64,000 bases of DNA from DASYTH01 sp035762905. GTDB taxonomy: Bacteria > Actinomycetota > Actinomycetes > Mycobacteriales > Pseudonocardiaceae. Positions within the stretch are counted from its first letter, which is position 1, and each line of letters opens with the position of its first letter. The stretch covers positions 1-64,000 of the forward strand of contig NZ_DASUCC010000159.1 of assembly GCF_035762905.1 (NCBI RefSeq), read 5' to 3'. The position numbers and the translations under genes were made by a program. A model generated the notes under the pieces. That model saw nothing but the letters and a program-made list of their open reading frames with translations, was not told where the DNA came from and searched no databases. This document shows, piece after piece, positions 44,505 through 53,326 of this stretch.

Positions 44505-45194
44505 TCAGGCCCGATCGTGCCACTGCACGTAGTCCTCGAGCTCGGCTCGCCGGGGATGGAAGGTGTTCACCGCCACGGTCTCGTCCGGATATCCCACGGC
44601 AAGGCCGCACACGATGAGACGGTCGGCCCCGAGACCCAGCTCCGCCCGGATGCTGTCGGCGTATCCGGCGACGCTGTACTGCGGGCAGCTGCCCAGTCCA
44701 CACGCGACCAGTCCGAGCATGACATTCTGCAGGAAGAAACCCATCTCCAGGAACATTCCGGGCGGCGCCTCCGCGGGCAGGTGGAAGATCATCGCCGTCG
44801 GCGCGCCGTAGAAGTCGTAGTTGTCCCGCAGATGCGCCCGCCGGCCGGCGGCGTCCGCGCGGTCGATTCCCTTGGCGCTCAACACCCCCGCCCCGGCCTC
44901 GCGCGCCCGTGCCTCGATCCGTTCGTCCGGAAGCACCGGCCGGTTCGGGTAGTCCGGCTTCACCGCCACACCGTTGTCGAAGTCCGCACACAGGCGCCGG
45001 GCCAAAGAATCTCGGTTTTGCCCGGAAACCACCGCCACCTGCCAGGGCTGCCCGTTCCGGGTAGATGGGGCGTGCGCCGCGGCCCGCAGCACCCGCTCGA
45101 GCAGATCGCGCTGGACCGGCCGGTCGGTGAAGGCGCGTTTGCAGTGCCGGGCGCCGAGGACGGCGAAGAGACCATTCCACAGAAAGGCGTCCAT
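44505..45194 (-). CDS. Nitroreductase family FMN enzyme
   Basis: 229 aa from ATG 45194; the open frame reaches 45329 but similarity begins here. FMN-binding motifs RHCKRAFTDRPV, AHAPSTRNGQPWQV and ACGLGSCPQYS, plus the final AVGYPDETVAVNTFHPRRA, match the nitroreductase superfamily. It would catalyse a flavin-dependent reduction or desaturation. Divergent from the AroD/AroE fusion with an 83-bp spacer, which probably holds both promoters. Confidence 0.87.
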   Translation of the reverse strand: MDAFLWNGLFAVLGARHCKRAFTDRPVQRDLLERVLRAAAHAPSTRNGQPWQVAVVSGQNRDSLARRLCADFDNGVAVKPDYPNRPVLPDERIEARAREAGAGVLSAKGIDRADAAGRRAHLRDNYDFYGAPTAMIFHLPAEAPPGMFLEMGFFLQNVMLGLVACGLGSCPQYSVAGYADSIRAELGLGADRLIVCGLAVGYPDETVAVNTFHPRRAELEDYVQWHDRA

Positions 45195-45277
45195 GCCATG
45201 GGATTGTCGTCGCCATGAGACAGTTGTCCAGCCCCTGTTCGCTGGGAAATGGTTCCCCGGATCGGACCTGCTCGATC

Positions 45278-46744
45278 GTGGCCACGCTGACCACGACGGT
45301 ATGGACGCAGGGTCGGGCGCTGCGAGCATTACGGGGAGTAGCGAGCGGCCTCGAGGTCCGGGCCGATCTCACCGGGGACATCGACCCGGACGTCCTGCGC
45401 GCCCACGCCGGCGGCGAGCTGATCTACACGCTGCGCAGCATGACCGGCGGCGGAGCGTTCACCGGCACCGCCGAGGAACGCCGCCGCCGGCTGCTGGCCG
45501 CGGCCCGGAAGTACGACCTGGTCGATCTGGAGTACGACCGCGACCTGGTTCCGGAGCTGCTCGCAGCCATTCCCGCGCACCGCAGACGGATCTGCTGGGC
45601 CGGACCGGGCCGGGACCGGGCCGGGCTGGCCGGGATGTTCGCCGGAATGGCGGTCACGCCGGCCCGGCAGTACCTGCTCGCCCCGGAGGCCGGCACGGTC
45701 GAGGAGGCGATGGCACCGCTGCACCTGCTGCGGATGCTCGGCCGCACCGACGTCACCGCGTTCGCCACCGGGGAACTGGGCGGCACCAGCCGGTTGCTGG
45801 CCCCCTGGCTCGGCGCGCCGGTCGTGTACGGCGGCCTCGGCCAGAACGGCGCGCACGGCCTGCTCACCGTCGAGCGGCTGCTGCGCGACTACCCGTTCCC
45901 CGCCCTGCCGAGAATCTCGACGCTGTACGGCATCGTCGGCCGCCGGGTCGGCGAGTCGCACTCGCCCCGGCTGCACAACGACGGTTACCACACCCTCGGT
46001 CTGTCGGCCCTGTTCCTTCCACTGCACGCCAACGAGTTCGTCCGCTCCTGGCGGTCCATGTGCGCCGAGTTCGACCGCCTGGGCGTTCCGTTCAAGGGCG
46101 CCACGATCGTCGCCCCGTACAAAGAGGACGCGTTGGTGCTTGCCAACACGGTCAGCGCCGACGCCAACCACACCGGAGCGGCGAACCTCCTGGTGCGCAA
46201 GCGCAACGGTTGGCGGGCCTACACCACCGACCCGACCGGGGTGGTCGGCGCGGTGCGGGATGCCGGGATCGGCCTGGTCGGGCGCCGGGTCGCCGTGGTC
46301 GGCTGCGGCGGCGCCGGGCGCGGCGCGGCCGCCGGGCTGCTCCGGGCCGGCGCCGTGCCGACGATGGTCAACCGCGGCGCGGCCCGGGGCCGGTACGCCG
46401 CTCGGCTGCTCGGCGTCGACTTCATGCCGTTGAACCGGTTCCAGCCCGAGGATTACTCGCTCGTCGTGCACGCCACCCCGCTGAAGGGCGAATCGCCGTT
46501 CTCGGTCGACCGCGTGGCCGCCGACGCCGTCCTGGTCGACCTCGCCTACGGCCCCGAGCCAACCGACCTGGTGGCCGCCGCCCGGCGCCGCGGCCTCACG
46601 GTCGTCGACGGGTGGGCGGTGCTGCGGGCGGAGGTGGCCCAGCAGTTCCGCCTGATGACCGGCCGGGCCATCCCCCCGGCCAACGACTCGATGCACGAAC
46701 GCGGCCCGCTTGCCGCCGTACCGTCCAGGGAGTTCGCCAGATGA
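45278..46744 (+). CDS. 3-dehydroquinate dehydratase-like / shikimate dehydrogenase-like fusion
   Basis: 488 aa from GTG 45278 (ATG 45215 is an alternative; neither has a strong ribosome site). Residues 1-210 resemble type I dehydroquinate dehydratase (GLEVRADLTGD), but the catalytic His (here ICWAGPGRD) and the Schiff-base Lys (here QYLLAPEAG) are absent. The AroE-like half keeps SHSPRLHNDG, the catalytic Lys in VAPYKED, TTDPTG with the conserved Asp, and VVGCGGAGRGAAA for NADP. Likely a shikimate-type reductase for secondary metabolism, not a housekeeping enzyme. Stop overlaps the next start (ATGA). Confidence 0.82.
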   Translation: MATLTTTVWTQGRALRALRGVASGLEVRADLTGDIDPDVLRAHAGGELIYTLRSMTGGGAFTGTAEERRRRLLAAARKYDLVDLEYDRDLVPELLAAIPAHRRRICWAGPGRDRAGLAGMFAGMAVTPARQYLLAPEAGTVEEAMAPLHLLRMLGRTDVTAFATGELGGTSRLLAPWLGAPVVYGGLGQNGAHGLLTVERLLRDYPFPALPRISTLYGIVGRRVGESHSPRLHNDGYHTLGLSALFLPLHANEFVRSWRSMCAEFDRLGVPFKGATIVAPYKEDALVLANTVSADANHTGAANLLVRKRNGWRAYTTDPTGVVGAVRDAGIGLVGRRVAVVGCGGAGRGAAAGLLRAGAVPTMVNRGAARGRYAARLLGVDFMPLNRFQPEDYSLVVHATPLKGESPFSVDRVAADAVLVDLAYGPEPTDLVAAARRRGLTVVDGWAVLRAEVAQQFRLMTGRAIPPANDSMHERGPLAAVPSREFAR

Positions 46745-47937
46745 CCACAACCGATCTCGACCGCCAGCCGCTCGGGCCGACGGTTCCCGCCGACCTGTCC
46801 ATCCTGGTCGAGGCGTTCGCCCGGCGGGCGGACGTGCACGACCGCACGGCCACCTTCCCGGGGCAGGACTTCGACGACCTGTTTGCCGCCGGACTGAACG
46901 CACCGACCGTGCCGCGCGAGCACGGCGGCCTCGGCCTCGGCCCGTTGCACGGCCAGACCAACCGGTTGTGGCAGATGACCCGGCAGCTCGCTGCGGCCGA
47001 TCTGTCCCTGGCCAGATGCTGGGAGGGCCATACGAACTCCTTGGTGCTGCTCGACGCCCTGGCCACCGAGGAGCAGAAGGCGCGCTGGTTCGGCGCAGTC
47101 GTGCGGCGCGGGCAGCGTTGGGTGGCCTGGAGCGGCGAACCGAAGGCGACCAAGCCGGGCGAGCAACAGCGGTTCGGAACCACCGTGCAACGCAAGGGAA
47201 ACGGCTGGGTGGTCGACGGCACCAAGGTGTTCGCCACCAGCGCGATCGGCGCGGACTGGGCGATCCTGCTTGTCGACCCGGCCGGCCCCGGCGGTGCGCG
47301 GGAAGCCGGCAAGGACTCCCGGGTGCTGATGCTGGCCTGCGAGCTGGCCGACCCGTCGGTCTCGGTGGACGAGTCGTGGTGGGACCCGATCGGGATGCGG
47401 GCGACGGCGAGCCACCTTGTCCGTTTTGACCAAACCTACATTCCGGACACCCACCGGATCGGCGAACCCGGCGACTACCTGAAGCAGGAATGGCAGACCG
47501 TGTTCATTCCGCATTATGCGGCGAGTTTCCTCGGCGCCGCGGATGCGGCCTACCAGTACGCGCTGAACTACGTCATGCGGCAGAACAAGGGCACCGATCC
47601 CTTCGTGCAGCAGCGCATCGGCGCGATGTCGGTGGCCGTGGAGACCGGTGAGCTGTGGCTGCGGCACGTCGCCGACCTGTGGGACGCCGGACGGCGCAGG
47701 GAAGCCAGAATCGCCGGCTCCCGGGCCCGGCATCTGGTCGAGCACCTTGCCCTGGACACGGTCGACCACTGCGTGCGTGCCTGCGGAGCGCGCTGCCTGG
47801 TCAAGCCGAGCCCGATCGAGCGAATCCTGCGAGATCTGTCGTTCTACGTGCGCCACGACAATGACGACCACATTTTGGCCACTATTGGCCGGGCCGCGCT
47901 CGGTCAGCCATATGATCCTTCTTTCTACAAGCCCTGA
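46741..47937 (+). CDS. Acyl-CoA dehydrogenase-like flavoenzyme
   Basis: 398 aa. Motifs of the acyl-CoA dehydrogenase superfamily: PREHGGLGLGPL, GWVVDGTKVFATSAIGADW, and a helical C-terminal domain with QQRIGAMSVAVETGELWL and RILRDLSFYVRHDND. It may be a dehydrogenase or a flavin-dependent monooxygenase of this fold acting on a small-molecule substrate. Translationally coupled to the AroD/AroE fusion, so the two probably act in sequence. Confidence 0.87.
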   Translation: MTTTDLDRQPLGPTVPADLSILVEAFARRADVHDRTATFPGQDFDDLFAAGLNAPTVPREHGGLGLGPLHGQTNRLWQMTRQLAAADLSLARCWEGHTNSLVLLDALATEEQKARWFGAVVRRGQRWVAWSGEPKATKPGEQQRFGTTVQRKGNGWVVDGTKVFATSAIGADWAILLVDPAGPGGAREAGKDSRVLMLACELADPSVSVDESWWDPIGMRATASHLVRFDQTYIPDTHRIGEPGDYLKQEWQTVFIPHYAASFLGAADAAYQYALNYVMRQNKGTDPFVQQRIGAMSVAVETGELWLRHVADLWDAGRRREARIAGSRARHLVEHLALDTVDHCVRACGARCLVKPSPIERILRDLSFYVRHDNDDHILATIGRAALGQPYDPSFYKP

Positions 47938-48280
47938 TCCGCCACTTGGGTGAGTCCGTGTCCTCCTAGGGAGTTCTGCCTATTTCCGGCCCTGATCAAC
48001 GATGTCATATTTTTGACATCCGGAACACCCCGGAAAGAATTGCGATCGGCGGTACGGATATCTCCACGTACACGGCAGGATAGGTGCACCGTCTAGGGAT
48101 TCTCCCAGGTCAGGCCCGGGACTCGCGCGGGGTAGCGTGCGGGACTGACGTGGCTCACCCAAGGATCTCGAGGCAATGACGGGTGTCACCGTGCCGTGCA
48201 CGGCGGGCGGGGAGAACGGCGATCCACCCGTCGATCGGTGGTCGTGCGGTTCTCCCCGCCCGCAGCCGCGCGACCACCGC
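47938..48280. other. Intergenic region: CCTAGG site, inverted repeat and large terminator
   Basis: Contains a CCTAGG core (47965-47970), a perfect 7-bp inverted repeat GATGTCA / TGACATC (48001-48020) and a large hairpin 48204-48262 with a perfect 14-bp outer stem (CGGGCGGGGAGAAC / GTTCTCCCCGCCCG) and an imperfect inner stem. The last is the terminator of the minus-strand copCD gene and may end the plus-strand unit as well. No gene seen. Confidence 0.6.
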
Positions 48281-50017
48281 TCAGCGCATTTGGATCTGGG
48301 TGTCCACCGTGGTTTCCTCGAACTCGGAGCTGCGCACCCGCAGGCTGAGCTGCCACGTCCCGGCGACCGGAACCAACACCCGGTCGGCCACGAACTGCCC
48401 GGCGGCGGTGCGCGCGAGAGCGACCTCCAGCGGGCCGATGTTGTTGGCCGGCAACCGAAGCTGCGCCTGCACCTCCGGGATGTCCCGGTTGATCCCCTGC
48501 CCGTCCCGCACGTTGACCACGATCTGGTTGTTGCCGGTGCGGGCCGGGTCCACCCACACCTGCACGTCGCCGCCCGGCACGGCCAGCGCGTCCAGGTACG
48601 GGCCGGCGGGCGCCGACTCGGCCGCGGCAACCGGACCGAGGTCCTGCCCACCGGGCGGGGTGGCCACCAGCGCGGCGGTCAACCCGAGCACCACCGCCGC
48701 GATCGCCACCTCCCAGCGCACCGACTGGCGCAGCCGGCCAAGCAGGTCCCGGCGGTCCCGGCGGGCCGAGCCCCGGCCCGCCAACCGGGCGCGCACCGCC
48801 GCCCGGGACATCGCGGCCACCCAGACCACCAGTCCGAACGCGGCGACCTTGAAGACCAGCAACGAGAAGTACTCGGTGCCGACGCCGGACGCGACCACCT
48901 CGCGGACCGCCTGCAGCAGCCCGCTCACGCCAAGCACGACGACGGCGATGGCGGCCGCCCGGGAGTAGGCCGACACCACACCGGCCGCCTCGTCCGCCTC
49001 GACCTGGGTGCGCCGCCCGAGCACCAGCCCGGCGAGCACCACCAGGCCGCCCAGCCAGACCGACACGGCCACCAGGTGCGTCGCGTCGAGCAGCAGCGCC
49101 GGCACGGCCAGCGGGCCGGCCGCGGCCGGGTGTCCGGCCCCGCTCCAGGTCGCCGCCAGCGCGAGGGCGAGCCCGCCGAAGCCGGCGATGTACGCGGCCG
49201 AAAGCGCATCCGGCCGCGCGGAGCGGATCAGCCGGATCAGCACGTAGCCGCTCACCGTGAGCAGCACCACCCGGGCCAGCAGCAGCACCCCGTAGCTGGT
49301 CCCCAGCGTGTCGAGCAGCAGCGTGGGGTCGAACACCGTCAGCGGCCCGGATCCGGCCACGTTCGGTCCCTGCAACAGCAGGGCCAGCACCGCCGAGCCG
49401 ACCGCGGCGATCCAGCCGGCGGTGATCAGCCGGTGCACCCTGGCGTCGCCGCGTCCGCCCGGCCAGCAGGCCAGCACGAAGAACGCGCCGCCGATCAGCA
49501 CGGCCAGGCTGAGGTAACCGAGCAGGCGGAACACCCAGAACGCCACGCCGACCACCGGATCCGCGCCGGCCTGGGCGCCCGCGCCGGCCAGCGGTGCGGC
49601 CCGCGCGGCGCCCGCGCTGAACACGAACGTGCCATGGATCGGATGCGAGTCGGTCGACACCACCCGCCAGTTGAGCACGTAGACGCCGTCGCCGAGCGAG
49701 TCCGGCAGCGGCACCCGGACCCGGGCGCCGTCCCCGTCGAAGGTGCTCGCCGTGGGCTGGGCCAGCTTGCGGCCGCCGCCGTCGAGCAGGCTGAACCCGC
49801 CGCGCACCGGGTTGACCGACTCGCTGAACCGCAGCACCACCTCGGGCGGCGGCCGGTCCAGGTGCGCCCCGTTGGCCGGGTTGGTCTCGATCAGCTCGGC
49901 GTGCGCCGACGCCGAACCGGTGAGCAGTAACAGAAACCCGGCCACCATGGCGAGCACGGCCGCGGCCCGCGCTTCGGCCGTCCGAACGCGACTGTCCACT
50001 ATGAACTCTCTGATCAT
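48281..50017 (-). CDS. CopC-CopD fusion copper-import protein (YcnJ type)
   Basis: 578 aa. Signal peptide ending SASAHAELIETNP, so the mature N-terminal His is positioned as in CopC; a second CopC motif is DSHPIHGTF. About eight membrane helices (CopD part, residues 150-440) follow, with His in DATHLVAVSVWLGG, and a C-terminal external beta domain ends the protein. It moves copper across the membrane. ATG 50017 overlaps the stop of the LuxR-type gene (ATGA), linking regulator and transporter. Confidence 0.9.
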   Translation of the reverse strand: MIREFIVDSRVRTAEARAAAVLAMVAGFLLLLTGSASAHAELIETNPANGAHLDRPPPEVVLRFSESVNPVRGGFSLLDGGGRKLAQPTASTFDGDGARVRVPLPDSLGDGVYVLNWRVVSTDSHPIHGTFVFSAGAARAAPLAGAGAQAGADPVVGVAFWVFRLLGYLSLAVLIGGAFFVLACWPGGRGDARVHRLITAGWIAAVGSAVLALLLQGPNVAGSGPLTVFDPTLLLDTLGTSYGVLLLARVVLLTVSGYVLIRLIRSARPDALSAAYIAGFGGLALALAATWSGAGHPAAAGPLAVPALLLDATHLVAVSVWLGGLVVLAGLVLGRRTQVEADEAAGVVSAYSRAAAIAVVVLGVSGLLQAVREVVASGVGTEYFSLLVFKVAAFGLVVWVAAMSRAAVRARLAGRGSARRDRRDLLGRLRQSVRWEVAIAAVVLGLTAALVATPPGGQDLGPVAAAESAPAGPYLDALAVPGGDVQVWVDPARTGNNQIVVNVRDGQGINRDIPEVQAQLRLPANNIGPLEVALARTAAGQFVADRVLVPVAGTWQLSLRVRSSEFEETTVDTQIQMR

Positions 50018-51285
50018 TCGTCGAGCAGGCCGAGGTCGTGGGCGGCGACAAGGGCCGCCGCCCGGCTGTGCACCCGCAGCTTCCGGAACAGGTTGCTCTG
50101 CAGGTTCTCCACCGTCCGGATCGAGATGCCGAGCATCCGAGCCGTCTGCTTGGTCGCGTGGCCGCGGCCGATCGAGGTGAGGATCTCCCGCTCCCGCGGT
50201 GTGAGGGCCAGCTCCCAGCGCTGCCAGCCGCCGTTGGCGCCGGCGTGCGCCGGACCGAGCAGGGCCCGCACATAGGTGGAGTTCACCATGATGTAGCCGT
50301 TCGCGGTGGCCCGGACGGCCGGCGCGAGCAGGTCGTCGATCCGGCTCGCCGGCACCGTCGCGATCCCGCCGGAGAGCGCTTTCGTGACGTCCGAGCGCTT
50401 CGGCTCCCGGCTGGTCACGATCACCACCAGGTCGGTGCGCCGGCCGTCCGGCTCCGGCCAGTCTTCCTGGCTCGGATCGACCAGCATGGTGATCACCACC
50501 TCGTGGTCGCTGCCGGCGCTCGGCCGGTTCTCCGGGTCGTCCTGCAGCACCGTGATGTTCTGCTCGTCGAGCACCTCACGGATTCGCCCGGAGAGCCGGC
50601 CGGCCGGGTCGCGCAACACCACGTGGATCCGCCTGCGCCTGCGCGGCAGCTTCGGCTGCTGGCGGGGCGCCGGAACCGCCCTCGGCAACAGCCCGAGCCG
50701 GACGGCGCTGGCCGCCGCGTGCGCCTGGTTGTGCACGTCCAGCTTGGCGAAGATCCGCTGCTTGTGGTTCTCCACCGTGTGCAGGCTGATCCCGAGCTCG
50801 CTGGCCACCTGTTTGGGCGGATACCCGGCGCTGATCAGGTAGAGCACCTGCAGCTCGCGCTCGGTGAGCGTGTGCCCGTCCACCCGTTTGGCCCGGGCGG
50901 CCTCCACCGGGAGCAGTGGGTTCTTGACCGCGTCGAGCAACGCCTCCAGCCCGCTGGTGTAGGAGACCAGCGCGCTCACCCCGGAGTCGTAGGCGCGGAT
51001 GACATACGCCGTCGGCAGTGCGTCATGCACGCCGACCAAGCGCATGTCCCGGCCCGCCTGGGCGAGCAGGCTGACCAGCCGTTCGTTGCTCCACCGCGGT
51101 GTATCGGCCTCGAACAGCGCCACCGCTGGTTTGCGCAGGTTGCACAGCTGAATCAGCTCAGGTCCGGATGGCGCCGTCCCGGCCAGGACGATGCCCGGCT
51201 CCCGCACCAGATGCCCGGCAAGCATCTCCCGTACCAGCCGGTTCTGGTGCTGCAGTACGACTGTTACGGAATTGGTCCCCTCCAT
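50014..51285 (-). CDS. LuxR-type regulator with two receiver-like and two HTH domains
   Basis: 423 aa from ATG 51285 (GAGG 7 nt upstream). Layout: receiver-like domain (about 5-115), LuxR HTH (LTERELQVLYLISAG, SLHTVENHKQRIFAKL), basic linker PRRRRR, a second receiver-like domain (about 220-330), then a second LuxR HTH (LTPREREILTSIGRG, SIRTVENLQSNLFRKL). Both receivers lack the N-terminal acidic pair (LQHQNRL; LRDPAGR), so classical phosphorylation is unlikely. The internal duplication is uncommon. Coupled to copCD; a role in copper or envelope control is inference. Confidence 0.88.
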   Translation of the reverse strand: MEGTNSVTVVLQHQNRLVREMLAGHLVREPGIVLAGTAPSGPELIQLCNLRKPAVALFEADTPRWSNERLVSLLAQAGRDMRLVGVHDALPTAYVIRAYDSGVSALVSYTSGLEALLDAVKNPLLPVEAARAKRVDGHTLTERELQVLYLISAGYPPKQVASELGISLHTVENHKQRIFAKLDVHNQAHAAASAVRLGLLPRAVPAPRQQPKLPRRRRRIHVVLRDPAGRLSGRIREVLDEQNITVLQDDPENRPSAGSDHEVVITMLVDPSQEDWPEPDGRRTDLVVIVTSREPKRSDVTKALSGGIATVPASRIDDLLAPAVRATANGYIMVNSTYVRALLGPAHAGANGGWQRWELALTPREREILTSIGRGHATKQTARMLGISIRTVENLQSNLFRKLRVHSRAAALVAAHDLGLLDE

Positions 51286-51558
51286 GCCCCAACCTCGGTT
51301 CATGACGATCATCAAGAACCGGTGCGCACTTCATCGCCCTCTGCTCCCCCGGCCTCCCGACACCAGTTCCCCGTTGGCCCGTGACTATGCCCACTCGCGT
51401 GGACGCTGACAGTTATCTTCCCATACTTGGGTATAGGGGCATAGACCAACACATGGATCAATACCTGCTCCTAATGACATGGTTGAGACCGCGAGCCAAC
51501 ATCGCACGGCTGCGGCCGGATCCATACGTTTGCCTGAATTCGTTCACGCCGTTCCATA

Positions 51559-51570
51559 CCCCCTAGGGGG
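51559..51570. promoter_or_regulatory. 12-bp palindrome CCCCCTAGGGGG
   Basis: Perfect palindrome in the 484-bp region between the divergent LuxR-type and AlkB-like genes. The following GTTCTGACCCGGGC resembles GTTTTGACAGGC next to site S3. The remainder of 51286-51769 shows no gene. Confidence 0.45.
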
Positions 51571-51769
51571 TTCTGACCCGGGCATTCGCCCCGTTGGCGG
51601 TCGTCATGACAAAATGATCAACACGTCCCCTCGCCGTTGAATTCCACATATTGGATTCGATTGCATCAGGCAATGAGCCTATTTTGAATTACTCAAAATT
51701 CAGCCGCGGGCACGCGTCGCCGGAATGCGTACAGGCGTGCCGAGTGGAACAGGTGTGCGATACCCGGCT

Positions 51770-52414
51770 ATGCTCGGTCCCGTGTCCGTGCCACTGCAGG
51801 GTTCGCTGTTCGCCGGCGACGAGGGGGCGCCGCCCAGCCTCGGATCGCTGGCCGGGCTGCGCCGGACCCCGCTCGCGCACGGCGCCTGGGTGGACGTCCT
51901 GCCCGCCTGGTGCGGCGGCGCCGACAAGCTGTTCCAGCGCCTGGCCCGCGGGGTGCCGTGGCACGCCGAACGGCGCACCATGTACGACCGAATGGTCGAT
52001 GTGCCAAGACTGTTGAAGTTCTACGGCGAGGGTGAGCGGCTGCCCGATCCGATCATCGGCGCGGCCAGGGACGCATTGAGCCGGCACTACGCCGCCGAAC
52101 TCGGCGAGCCGTTTCGGACCGCGGGGTTGTGCTACTACCGGGACGGCCGGGACAGCGTCGCCTGGCACGGCGACCGCATCGGGCGGGGCGCGACGGAGGA
52201 CACCATGGTGGCGATCCTGTCCGTGGGCGCCGCCCGTCCGTTGCTGCTCCGGCCGCGCGGCGGCGGGCCGATCGTGCGGCACGCGCTCGGTCACGGCGAC
52301 TTGATCGTGATGGGTGGATCGTGCCAGCGGACCTGGGAACACGCCGTTCCGAAGATCAGCAGAGCGATCGGGCCGCGGATCAGTATCCAATTCCGCCCTC
52401 GAGGCGTTAGCTAG
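51770..52414 (+). CDS. AlkB-like Fe(II)/2-oxoglutarate dioxygenase
   Basis: 214 aa from ATG 51770; GTG 51782 is equally possible. HxD motif AWHGDRIGRG, distal His in WEHAVPKI and 2-oxoglutarate-binding Arg residues in RISIQFRPR, all in AlkB order. This family removes alkyl groups from damaged nucleic-acid bases. It stands alone, followed by 222 bp without a gene before the ram locus. Confidence 0.88.
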   Translation: MLGPVSVPLQGSLFAGDEGAPPSLGSLAGLRRTPLAHGAWVDVLPAWCGGADKLFQRLARGVPWHAERRTMYDRMVDVPRLLKFYGEGERLPDPIIGAARDALSRHYAAELGEPFRTAGLCYYRDGRDSVAWHGDRIGRGATEDTMVAILSVGAARPLLLRPRGGGPIVRHALGHGDLIVMGGSCQRTWEHAVPKISRAIGPRISIQFRPRGVS

Positions 52415-52636
52415 TTGACGCCCACTAGTAGTACTTGAGCAAGGACATTCACCCAATGGGATTACAGTTCGCCAACTCGACCGCGTGGCGCCGTAACGGG
52501 CAACTACTCATACGGGATCTAGTGATCGGCACGTGGCAAATCGCGTCGCCCCGTCAGTCCGACGGGCGTGCTGCGGATCTGCCCGGCCGCAGTGCAGGGA
52601 GGCGGTGATCGGGGCTCCGCGGCAGAGAGAGGCACC

Positions 52637-53326
52637 ATGCGCGTATCACGGTCGCAGCCGGTCGAGGGACAGATCGTCCCCGTCGACCACACCAGTTCAT
52701 CGGCAGGCCACGGGATCGGCACGATCAAGGTGCTGCTCGCGGAGGATCTGGATCTGTTGCGAAGTGCCCTGGTGAGCCTGTTGTCCGAGGAGCAGGACAT
52801 CGAAGTGGTCGCCGCGCTGAAATGCAACGACAAGGTGATCCAGGTGGCGATGCGGCTGCGGCCGGACGTCATCGTGGTCGATGTCGATCTCCCGTGCACC
52901 AACGGCCTGTCCACCGTTCGAGACCTGCGCAGGCGGCTGCCGGAGACGCAGATCGTCGCGCTCGCCGCCGCCAAACCGGCCGGCCTTGTGCAGCGGCTGC
53001 TCGCCGCCGACGTGCTCGGCGCGGTGGACAAGAACGCCCCCGCCGCCCGGTTACTCGAGGCCATTCGCGGTGCGGCCAAGGGCGAGCTGGTGGTGGACGT
53101 CAACCTGGCCGTCGCGGCGCTCGCCGTCGAGCCCAACCCGCTCACCCCCCGGGAGCTCGAGGTGCTCCGGCTGGCGGCCGACGGAGCGTCCGGACCGGAG
53201 ATCGCCGAGCGGCTGCACCTGTCCCCCGGCACCGTTCGCAACTACCTGTCCAAGGTGATCAACAAGACCTGCGCTCGCACCCGCGTCGACGCGGTCCGGA
53301 TCGCGCGCGAGTCCGGCTGGATCTAG
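52637..53326 (+). CDS. ramR: RamR/AmfR-like response regulator of the lanthipeptide locus
   Basis: 229 aa from ATG 52637 (GAGAGAGG upstream). Receiver domain with acidic pair (LLAEDLDLLR), candidate phospho-Asp in VVDVDLP and Lys in GAVDKNAP; the usual Ser/Thr is replaced by Ala (VALAAAK). The LuxR HTH (LTPRELEVLRLAADG, SPGTVRNYLSKVINK) forms the C-terminus. Location and convergent orientation match ramR beside ramCSAB in Streptomyces. It probably activates the minus-strand lanthipeptide operon. Its stop shares a CTAG with the converging ABC gene. Confidence 0.85.
   Translation: MRVSRSQPVEGQIVPVDHTSSSAGHGIGTIKVLLAEDLDLLRSALVSLLSEEQDIEVVAALKCNDKVIQVAMRLRPDVIVVDVDLPCTNGLSTVRDLRRRLPETQIVALAAAKPAGLVQRLLAADVLGAVDKNAPAARLLEAIRGAAKGELVVDVNLAVAALAVEPNPLTPRELEVLRLAADGASGPEIAERLHLSPGTVRNYLSKVINKTCARTRVDAVRIARESGWI

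Noticed and set aside
51316..51480. Possible small ORFs upstream of the LuxR-type gene
   Set aside because: Short frames without ribosome sites or similarity; the region looks like promoter DNA.
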